64,000 nucleotides of DNA from CAZJRB01 sp964547995 (GTDB lineage: Bacteria; Planctomycetota; Planctomycetia; Pirellulales; Thermoguttaceae). The translations under genes were made by a program, and so were the position numbers. A model generated the notes under the pieces. It was given only the letters and a program-made list of their open reading frames with translations, ran no database searches and was not told the origin of the DNA. Shown here piece after piece: positions 7,823-14,502 of the stretch. Location of the stretch: positions 16,178 to 80,177 of the forward strand of contig CAZJRB010000017.1 of NCBI GenBank assembly GCA_964547995.1, given 5' to 3'. The first letter of the stretch is position 1; every line of letters starts with the position of its first letter.

Positions 7823-9244
7823 CTATTTCTCCCCTTTTCTTCGCAAGAGGATCGACCAGGCAAGGGCTCCCTGCCTCTTGGGATCGCGGGTGTCGAATTT
7901 CGTCTCCCTGAGCCAGACGAAGTCGAAAGCCGGCGAGAAATCGTTGCGGATTTCCTCCTCCTTGACGCGGGGCGGCCCGTGGCGGCGTGCCTCGTTGGCG
8001 TTGCCGGCCAGAATCAGGACCTCGCTGCCGGGGCGGGTGAGCTGCCGGATCGCCGCCACGTATCCTGCCGCGTTGTGGCGGCGAACCCCGTGGTAACACC
8101 CCCGATCGAAAATGAAATCGAAAGGTTTCCGCTTCGGCGGCGCCAACACGTCGGCCACCAGCCACTGCACTTCGACACCCGCCTTGCGGGCCTTCTCTTC
8201 GGCCAGCGTCAATGCCGTCGGGGCAACGTCGATCCCCGTAACGTCAAACCCCTTGCCCGCAAGGTAGATGGCGTTGTTCCCGGTTCCGCAGCCGAGAACG
8301 ACCGTGCGGCACGGGCGAATCGTGCCTTCCTCGACGACCTTGGTGAGATTGCCGGACGGCCGCCCCGTGTCCCAACCGGGCATGCGGTCGCGGCGGTATG
8401 CCGAATCCCAACGCTCGATCAACCGCACCCCGTCCCGCCCGTGCGGCATGATCCCGGAAGGCAGCAACCGGCGTGCCAGCAGCGGCTTGCCGTCCGGTTT
8501 CCGGACCGCGATCTTCCCGGCGCCGTCTCCCGCAGGCAACGTCAACTGAAACGTCCGCTCCTTGCCCGAAATCGTTAATTGCAACTGCCCCTCCTTTTCG
8601 ACCACCTTGGCACTCGCGGCAGAATCGCTATCGCCGGTGCGCTCGATCACGTGGAGGAACCTGGCTTCTTTGACGTCGAGGTTTCGGCTGGTCTCGACAA
8701 GCGAGTTGTCAACCGTCTTCAGGTTCGTCTCCCGGGGCAGAAGAGTCTCACAAACGACGTTGTTTTTCCCCTCGGCCATGCGTACCCGGCGGCCGTCAAT
8801 CTTCGGGGGACTGCTTCCCTGGAGAACCCACGCAGCCGTCTTCTGCAAGCGTACCCGGTCGTCGACCACGACGACGGAAGGCTTCAGCAAGAAAACTCGC
8901 CGCACCAGCCAGGGGGTTTCGCCGTTCTCCTCTTTGGCTGCCTTCCGTGCATCCCCGAAAACATAAAGGAAAAACTGGTTGTCTTCGAAAGCGAGAACAC
9001 GATCCACGCCCAACTTCGCGCTATCCGGCACAGATTCCAGGAACTCACCCTCAGGTTTTGCGAGAGAGAGAATATCGGCAACACGAAGCGTCGGCGGAGG
9101 GGACTCGGGCTTTGCCGGCGTTTGCCCCAATGCCGGTGCAGCCTGCCACCAAACAAGGGCGGCCAGTCCCGCGACGCTCAACGTCGAGGCGACAACCCGC
9201 CTCGCCGCGGGACAAATACGAGCGGGAGACGTTCGAAACACCAT
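7823..9244 (-). CDS. Secreted beta-sandwich/SAM-dependent methyltransferase fusion
   Basis: The 473-residue protein starts with a long signal peptide (hydrophobic core about 22-40, cleavage near ALG-Q at 40/41). Residues 55-265 are beta-rich, and the stretch WLVRRVFLLKPSVVVVDDRV (112-131) resembles the C-terminal sandwich of heparinase II/III-type lyases. From residue 278 a class I methyltransferase domain of the TPMT-like type follows: RWDSAYRRDRMPGWDTGRP, motif I VVLGCGTGNN (315-324), the acidic GIDVAP after strand 2, and DFIFDRGCYH. A methyltransferase behind an export signal is unusual because its cofactor is cytoplasmic. The frame is continuous with no sign of a sequencing join. Family assignment of the first half is an inference; the second half is firm. 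Confidence 0.75.
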   Translation of the reverse strand: MVFRTSPARICPAARRVVASTLSVAGLAALVWWQAAPALGQTPAKPESPPPTLRVADILSLAKPEGEFLESVPDSAKLGVDRVLAFEDNQFFLYVFGDARKAAKEENGETPWLVRRVFLLKPSVVVVDDRVRLQKTAAWVLQGSSPPKIDGRRVRMAEGKNNVVCETLLPRETNLKTVDNSLVETSRNLDVKEARFLHVIERTGDSDSAASAKVVEKEGQLQLTISGKERTFQLTLPAGDGAGKIAVRKPDGKPLLARRLLPSGIMPHGRDGVRLIERWDSAYRRDRMPGWDTGRPSGNLTKVVEEGTIRPCRTVVLGCGTGNNAIYLAGKGFDVTGIDVAPTALTLAEEKARKAGVEVQWLVADVLAPPKRKPFDFIFDRGCYHGVRRHNAAGYVAAIRQLTRPGSEVLILAGNANEARRHGPPRVKEEEIRNDFSPAFDFVWLRETKFDTRDPKRQGALAWSILLRRKGEK

Positions 9245-9284
9245 GTCTGACCTCCTGAGTAATAGGTTTCTGTTGCGGAAAGTT

Positions 9285-9370
9285 GGGTGCCATGCCCACG
9301 CTTTGCGTGGGCATGTCGTGAATCCCGCAAGAAACCGCTACATGCCCACGCGAGCGTGGGCATGGCACCC
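9285..9370. repeat. Palindromic repeat family A, copy 1
   Basis: The arms begin GGGTGCCATGCCCACG and end CGTGGGCATGGCACCC. Each is about 32 nt, with one small indel between arms and a loop of about 23 nt. The weaker flanking sequences TTTCTGTTGCGGAAAG and CTTTCTGCAACAG extend the palindrome to about 9260-9398. The same arms occur at 14298-14377 and as a half-copy at 61511. Confidence 0.85.
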
Positions 9371-9423
9371 GAAAATCCGGCTTTCTGCAACAGTTACTAA
9401 TAGGGATTGCGGCAACCGAAAAT

Positions 9424-9445
9424 ACAGTCTATGGACAGTCTATGG
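9424..9445. repeat. 11-bp tandem duplication
   Basis: ACAGTCTATGG is present twice in direct succession. It lies in the roughly 310-bp gene-free stretch 9245-9556, which otherwise holds only palindromic repeat A and no recognisable gene. Confidence 0.6.
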
Positions 9446-9556
9446 ACGGTTTGCCTCTGTGTCAAACAGCCATCTCCCGAGGTGTTTTGTAGCCGCCCGG
9501 AGCCGTAACAGATAACACCCGACGCCCGGGTTGCAGGATGGGATGGCCGAGCCCGT

Positions 9557-11089
9557 TTACCGCCCGCAGAACGATTCCGGCGGGACTTCGACGAGATTCA
9601 GCGGCGCTTCGTACGGCGAGTAGAAGGACCGGTCGACCAACACGGGCAGATCGTCGCCGAAGAGACCGCCAAACACCACGCGGAAGCTGTTCACGGGAGT
9701 GATGGTGGGGTAGAGACGCTCCCGAACCCGCGGTGGACAGCGGTATGCGCTGAAGATCGATAGCCGCTCGAAGATCTGGTCCTTATCGGGATGCGCAGGC
9801 ATCCCCAGCATGTCGCTGCCGTGGTCCGCCTGCAACAGAATCACCGCGTCCGGCCCGCTGGTCCGGTCGATGGCGTCGATCAGCTCGATCACTCTCCCGT
9901 TGAGGTACCGCAACTGCTCGACGTAGTCGCCCGGCCCGGCTTCCTCCTTGGAGATGGGCTCGGGAAGCGGGCCGTGCCGGTTGTACAGATAGGGCCAGTG
10001 CGGACAACGAAGGTGGGCAAAGGTGTAGAGAGGGGATGAACGAGACTTTGACCGGGCGATGTTTCGCAGTTGGTAGTCGTTGATCTCGACCGAATCCTGC
10101 AGGTACTCGCCCCAACGAAGCGTCTTCTCCGCCAGCCCCAACACGGTGGTAGCCAGGAACGCCCGCAAATAGGTCCGCCCGGCGCCGAAGGGAGACAACT
10201 CCTCGTCCGCCGACCGATCGGCCGGAAAGGACTCCGAGCCGACGTAGCGATACCGGTATCCCATCTGCCGCAGTCGCTCAACGACGCGGCTCCGCCTTCG
10301 CAGACACCGGATCCGGCGATAATACGACTCCCAAGTGGCGCCCGGCGAGGCGGGCGGCAGGTAGTTCATGCTCAACGAAGAGGAAAGCGACAGCCGCGTT
10401 TGGGCGTAGTTCGACCGGGCCCCCGTTGCGATGTAGAATCCGCGCCTGCGAAGGGCTTCGAGGAATGGCCGGTTGTCGAATCCGAACAGTTCCCTCAGCA
10501 CGTCTTCGCGGGCATAGCCGTCGAGAATGATGTAGTAGATGTCCGGCCGCGGCACGGAGCGATCGCCGGCGGCCAGCGCGACGGTCGGCTCGCGCTGCCG
10601 AGGCGATTCATCGAGCCGTGCCGAGAGAGGGCAAGTGACGGCCCCCGCGCAGATCAGTTGCCCCGCCGCCAGGAAGTAGCTCGTGTTTCGCATCCAGTGC
10701 GACACCGGTTCCGCGAGATTCCTTCTGCAAATCAGGACGAGACCACACGCTGCGGCGGCGAACGCCGCCGCCCAAAGCGGCGCGAAGTAGCGGTGCATCC
10801 TCACCCAGCACCGCAAAAGCTCGAAGCCGTGGCCGTAGCCGAACCACCCGACCACCAGGAGCGCCAGCCAAAGCGATCGACCGCAGGCGTCGCGCATCAC
10901 CCGCCGCAAGAGAGCGTCGCCGGCGGCCACCAACATGAGCGTCAGGGCAAACGTGAGCCCCACGTCCGCCATGGTCGGTTCCTCCGAGAGATTGCCGAGC
11001 CACATACCCAACGGGAAGCTGGCGGCGATCACGTAGGGATAGACACGAATACCCCAGCCATAACGCGTGACGGGAGTCGCCTCTTGCAT
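9557..11089 (-). CDS. Membrane-anchored alkaline-phosphatase/sulfatase-superfamily protein
   Basis: I start at the ATG at 11089 (MQEATPV), 10 nt after the stop of the upstream gene; the longer open frame overlaps that gene. The N-terminal 155 residues carry about five membrane segments (near 15-32, 44-60, 72-84, 102-121, 135-152). The rest is an extracytoplasmic domain of the alkaline phosphatase superfamily: PDIYYIILDGY with metal ligand Asp190, Thr231 in YAQTRLSLSSSLS at the nucleophile position, and ADHGSD near residue 425. The layout recalls LTA-synthase-like and other phospho-group transferases or hydrolases of the envelope. The substrate is unknown. It is the last gene of a three-gene unit with a kinase-like/methyltransferase fusion and a 58-residue membrane peptide. 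Confidence 0.8.
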   Translation of the reverse strand: MQEATPVTRYGWGIRVYPYVIAASFPLGMWLGNLSEEPTMADVGLTFALTLMLVAAGDALLRRVMRDACGRSLWLALLVVGWFGYGHGFELLRCWVRMHRYFAPLWAAAFAAAACGLVLICRRNLAEPVSHWMRNTSYFLAAGQLICAGAVTCPLSARLDESPRQREPTVALAAGDRSVPRPDIYYIILDGYAREDVLRELFGFDNRPFLEALRRRGFYIATGARSNYAQTRLSLSSSLSMNYLPPASPGATWESYYRRIRCLRRRSRVVERLRQMGYRYRYVGSESFPADRSADEELSPFGAGRTYLRAFLATTVLGLAEKTLRWGEYLQDSVEINDYQLRNIARSKSRSSPLYTFAHLRCPHWPYLYNRHGPLPEPISKEEAGPGDYVEQLRYLNGRVIELIDAIDRTSGPDAVILLQADHGSDMLGMPAHPDKDQIFERLSIFSAYRCPPRVRERLYPTITPVNSFRVVFGGLFGDDLPVLVDRSFYSPYEAPLNLVEVPPESFCGR

Positions 11090-11099
11090 CTGTGGACCC

Positions 11100-12536
11100 T
11101 CACCGTTTGCGAAAGACCAGGAGGGTTCGCGGGGAGCGGGGAACGTCCGCCTCGCGGAGCAAGTCAAACCGTTCTCCAAAGGTCCGGCGGAGCATGGACA
11201 ACGATAGTTCCTCAAACCGATCGACTCGTCCTGCCAGCAGCCGGCGAAACATCGGATCGCCCGGCGGAACGTACTCCATCACGACGTCCCGCTCCGTCAG
11301 ATCGAAAAGCTGGTCGCGAATCGCCGCGAGCGGCAGATTGCCCTCGGCAATCAGATGATGGACGAGCGCCAACGCCAACACGCAATCGCTGCGCACGCGT
11401 TCGAAGAAACCCAAGTGTTCCCGACCGCGAAAGCCCAGCCCGGGACTCGGGTTTGTCAAGTCAACGACCATGGGGGAAATCGGGGTCGGCTTCGCGCGGA
11501 GACGGCGGTACAACAACTCGACGGCATCGTGGTCCTTATCCGCGGCGACCACCCGGGCGCCACATTCCGCGGCCAGGAAGCTGTAGTCCCCCGTGTTGCA
11601 GCCGAGGTCCAAAACGCACCGTGGCCGACTGGCCGTCAAGAACTCGCGGACGAGCTTTTTTTTGGCCTGTTCTGCAACCCGGTCGTAGTGGCATGCAGAC
11701 GTGTAACTCGCCCAGATACCCGCCGGCCGGTAGCCCGCAGCCAACCGGCGGAGTTTCGACTTCAGGCGGCGGAGATTCCACTGTTGCGGCCGGCTGTCGA
11801 GTTGGCGCGCTCCCACCCGCGGCGGGGCGGTCTCCGGGGTGCCCCGGCGGTGTGCGAACCCCGCCAATAACCAAGGCAAGGTGACATCCAAGAGCCAACT
11901 CGGACGCCAACGACCGAGCCGCCCGCCGGCGCGGACCACCGCTTCAGGCGGACGTCCGCCGGGGGTCGCAAGAAAATACGACCGAGGATCCCAACCCCGA
12001 TGGCGGCACAACAGCATGGGAAAGGTAAACATGCGGTGAAACTGCCCCAGGGCGTACCAAATGTCGCTGCGGCGGGGCCGTTCGATAGAAGCCAGGTCGA
12101 TGAACGTCGGTCGGCCGTCGACGAACTGTACGTTGTAGGCGCTGGCATCCTTCAGCGAGCAGTCGGCCTCGAGCAAGCGGAGTTGCAGTTCGAGAGTATG
12201 GACCGCCGCGTCGGCGAGCATCGACACGGACCATTCGTAAGGATACGTGATCGGCTCGATAGGCCGGTGTCCCAGGAAATAAGTATATCCCGGGTTCTCG
12301 GCCGCCAACCGGGCTCGAGCGTCGGGTTTCTCGATGAACCACGTTGGCACGATCGAGCCTTCGGCCATGAGGCGATCGAGGACACCCCTTCCCGACAGGT
12401 CGCCAAGGACTTCGTGACACCGCCGGTCGATGGCACGATACACCCGTTCGTCATGCCGGAAGACGTACCCCGACGGATCGCGAAACGAGCCGGCCACGCG
12501 GCGGTTGGCGGCGGACGGCGGGCGGACCGCAATCAT
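11100..12536 (-). CDS. Kinase-like domain fused to class I SAM-dependent methyltransferase
   Basis: The start ATG at 12536 overlaps the stop of the small upstream gene (ATGA) and has a GGAGGGAG ribosome-binding site. The C-terminal half has methyltransferase motif I (CVLDLGCNTGDYSF, 308-320) and the acidic residue after strand 2 (VVAADKDHDAVEL). The N-terminal half contains LKDASAYNVQFVDGRPTFID: Asp130, Asn135 (five residues on) and Asp147 match the catalytic and metal-binding spacing of aminoglycoside-phosphotransferase/lipopolysaccharide-kinase folds. No glycine-rich loop is obvious, so kinase activity is only suggested. It is 478 residues long. The partner genes point to modification of a membrane or envelope molecule. 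Confidence 0.8.
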   Translation of the reverse strand: MIAVRPPSAANRRVAGSFRDPSGYVFRHDERVYRAIDRRCHEVLGDLSGRGVLDRLMAEGSIVPTWFIEKPDARARLAAENPGYTYFLGHRPIEPITYPYEWSVSMLADAAVHTLELQLRLLEADCSLKDASAYNVQFVDGRPTFIDLASIERPRRSDIWYALGQFHRMFTFPMLLCRHRGWDPRSYFLATPGGRPPEAVVRAGGRLGRWRPSWLLDVTLPWLLAGFAHRRGTPETAPPRVGARQLDSRPQQWNLRRLKSKLRRLAAGYRPAGIWASYTSACHYDRVAEQAKKKLVREFLTASRPRCVLDLGCNTGDYSFLAAECGARVVAADKDHDAVELLYRRLRAKPTPISPMVVDLTNPSPGLGFRGREHLGFFERVRSDCVLALALVHHLIAEGNLPLAAIRDQLFDLTERDVVMEYVPPGDPMFRRLLAGRVDRFEELSLSMLRRTFGERFDLLREADVPRSPRTLLVFRKR

Positions 12537-12709
12537 TGCGTCACAGCTCCCTCCGGCGTCTTCTTCTCGGCTGCGACACGCCGGCGGGCGCCGGCGAAAC
12601 ACCTTCGCAATCGGTTGCCCACCCAGAACACGCTTCCCAACGCCGCGGCCAGGACCGCCTGTAATAGCAACGTGCCGGAACCGGGATCGATATAAGCCAG
12701 ATACGGCAT
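12533..12709 (-). CDS. 58-residue membrane peptide with AYIDPGSGTLLLQ motif
   Basis: A small gene of 58 codons. The ATG at 12709 has an excellent AGGAGGTGAT ribosome-binding site 5-7 nt upstream. The product begins MPYLAYIDPGSGTLLLQAV, has one membrane helix (about 13-31), then a basic cytoplasmic tail (RLRRCFAGARRRVAAEKK). Its TGA overlaps the ATG of the methyltransferase gene. From memory, small proteins with a YIDPGSGSLLLQ-like start occur beside envelope phosphatase-superfamily genes in several phyla, so this is likely a real conserved subunit or anchor. I cannot check that here. The coupling to the next two genes supports a common function at the membrane. Confidence 0.8.
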   Translation of the reverse strand: MPYLAYIDPGSGTLLLQAVLAAALGSVFWVGNRLRRCFAGARRRVAAEKKTPEGAVTQ

Positions 12710-13149
12710 CGCATCACCTCCTCGCCCATGAGGGCCAAACGCAATTTGTCAGCTTGCACAGACTGTTCACCCCGTCATTGGCACACGTTTGCAGCACAGC
12801 CAAAGCGGTCGGAGACATATACACAAGCGGCGCTCAAGAGAAAAGGCCAATCGTCGCCCGGCCCCGCATCCGAGGGGCCTCCCCGGGCCGGAACAGAGAT
12901 TTCTCGCGAGATGGGAAAAGAACGGAAATTGGAACTTGGGAAATTGCAGGATTGCGGGCGATCTGGAGAAGCTGGGACGCCCGGTCAAGAGCCGAGGGCA
13001 TCTTTCCGATCATCACGGCGAGTGCCGTGCCCGCGTCACGCAAGGCGCCGGCATCGCGCGCCGGGCATGTCCATTCGCGGGTTCATGGCAGCCTTGGCTG
13101 CGGCGCTTATACATGTCGTCCATCACCCGGCGGAGGCCCTCGACAATGC
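12710..13149. other. Gene-free stretch
   Basis: About 440 bp between the 58-aa gene and the end of the URO-D-family gene. All six frames give only short, non-protein-like or unrecognised peptides, and I see no tRNA, terminator or clear repeat. The promoter of the three-gene unit ending at 9557 should lie in its left part, but I cannot point to convincing boxes. Confidence 0.5.
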
Positions 13150-14241
13150 CTAAACCGAAAGACCGTACACGGCCAGGATATTCTCGATGGGCGTGTCGGG
13201 CGTGATTTCATGAGACGGCCCGAGAATAATACCCCCGCCGTGTCCGAAGAGTTCTTCCGCCTCGCGAACGGCGTCTCGAACGTCGGAGACGGTTCCGTAG
13301 GGCAGGAGTCTCTGTACGTCAATGCCACCGTGCCAGCAGATGTTGTTCCCGTACCGTTGCTTGAGCGTTCGGAGATCCATTTCCCGCGCCGACGTCTGGA
13401 CGGGATCCAGGATATCCACGCCGATGTCGATCAGGGTCGGTATGATCGGATGAAAGCTCCCACAACAATGATACAATATCTTCAGCCCGGCTTTCTTCGC
13501 ATCGGCATACAACGTTTCGTACCACTTTTTGAGATAGCGGTTCCACTGGGCCGGGCTCATCATCATGCCGTTTTGCATTGCGATATCGTCCCAGAGCACA
13601 TAGTGATCCACGCAATCGCCGGCTTGCTCGAGCGACTTCCGGTTGAGTTCGACGGCGAATTCGGCCACCTTGCTGATGATTGCTTCGGCGAGGACCGGTT
13701 CGGCCGCCATATCCATCAGCAGCCTGTCCATGCCGCGAAGCCTGGCGGCAATCATGAAGATATGGTTCAACTTGCCCACGCTGTACATGGCGCGCTGCCG
13801 GATGTTTTCGTCGACGACCATACCCGAGAAATCGAAGTCCTCGATTCGGGGTGAGGGGTACTGCTCGATCTGCCGGACGGACGAAAACGCGGCCATGGGA
13901 TGGTTCGTCCAATCGACGTACGTGTGGGTTGCTGCGGATACCTGTTCGGGGATCAGCCCCCAAACGTGGTCGAGGTGCGACGTGCCGTGCGCATCGTTCA
14001 GCGGCCCGGTGTATTTCGGCGTTACCCTGGTGTACTTGCCCAGGGACGACCCGCCCGAAAACAGGTCGGCCCCGAGCCGCTCGAGCAGCTCGAGCCCATG
14101 TTCGCCGGCCGGGCCCAGATGGAAATGCCCGCACAGCTTCGCATCCGTTTCCGGCAGACCGCGGTACATGACGGGGATGCGGTCCGTTTCGGCATGGTTG
14201 ATTGCCGCAAGCACTCTCTCCTTGGCCTTCTGAGAAGACAT
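13150..14241 (-). CDS. Uroporphyrinogen decarboxylase (URO-D) family protein
   Basis: Start chosen at the ATG at 14241 (MSSQKAKERVLAAINHAETDRIPV), the typical N-terminus of the family; the longer open frame runs into palindromic repeat A. The 363-residue protein has the URO-D/methylcobamide:CoM methyltransferase-like fold. It has a HCCGS motif near residue 255 (LKILYHCCGSFHPIIPTLIDIGVDILDPVQ, shortened in type), which in the MtaA/MtbA branch binds zinc. Heme-synthesis decarboxylases lack this HxC motif, so I favour a corrinoid- or methyl-transfer-related role over heme synthesis. No corrinoid protein gene is nearby. Planctomycetes carry many such paralogues of unknown substrate. Confidence 0.8.
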   Translation of the reverse strand: MSSQKAKERVLAAINHAETDRIPVMYRGLPETDAKLCGHFHLGPAGEHGLELLERLGADLFSGGSSLGKYTRVTPKYTGPLNDAHGTSHLDHVWGLIPEQVSAATHTYVDWTNHPMAAFSSVRQIEQYPSPRIEDFDFSGMVVDENIRQRAMYSVGKLNHIFMIAARLRGMDRLLMDMAAEPVLAEAIISKVAEFAVELNRKSLEQAGDCVDHYVLWDDIAMQNGMMMSPAQWNRYLKKWYETLYADAKKAGLKILYHCCGSFHPIIPTLIDIGVDILDPVQTSAREMDLRTLKQRYGNNICWHGGIDVQRLLPYGTVSDVRDAVREAEELFGHGGGIILGPSHEITPDTPIENILAVYGLSV

Positions 14242-14250
14242 CACTCGGCT

Positions 14251-14401
14251 GCCTCTTCGGTTTCTTCTCCCTAGTACCGTACGACAATTAAAACTGTGGG
14301 TGCCATGCCCACGCTTGCCGTGGGCATGTTTGCGGAGGTTGCCCAACATGCCCACGGCGAGCGTGGGCATGGCACCCGCCTCTTCGGTTTCTTCTCCCTA
14401 G
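14251..14401. repeat. 24-bp direct repeat flanking palindromic repeat A, copy 2
   Basis: The 24-bp sequence at 14251-14274 (starting GCCTCTTCGGTTTCTTC) is repeated exactly at 14378-14401. Between the two copies lies palindromic repeat A (14298-14377), whose 33-nt arms have one mismatch and a 14-nt loop. The arrangement is what an insertion, or slippage that carried a flanking duplication, would leave. Confidence 0.8.
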
Positions 14402-14479
14402 GCTTTGTCTCAAAATCCGTACGACGGGCTTCCAAGCCCGTCATACAACCCGTTCGGACACGTTTTGAGACAAAGCCTA
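14399..14479. repeat. Palindromic repeat family B, copy 1
   Basis: Perfect 17-bp terminal arms TAGGCTTTGTCTCAAAA and TTTTGAGACAAAGCCTA enclose an inner perfect hairpin (ACGGGCTT-CC-AAGCCCGT). It ends 23 bp downstream of the stop of the FAD oxidoreductase gene. A half-copy touches the stop codon of the paralogous gene at 61602. It could fold as a transcript-end hairpin. Confidence 0.85.
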
Positions 14480-14502
14480 GCCGGTCCCAGCCCCCCGGCC
14501 GT

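Noticed and set aside
10070..11884. Long plus-strand frame (604 codons) opposite the phosphatase and methyltransferase genes
   Set aside because: Arg/Pro/Gly-rich with no motif; both opposing genes are well supported.
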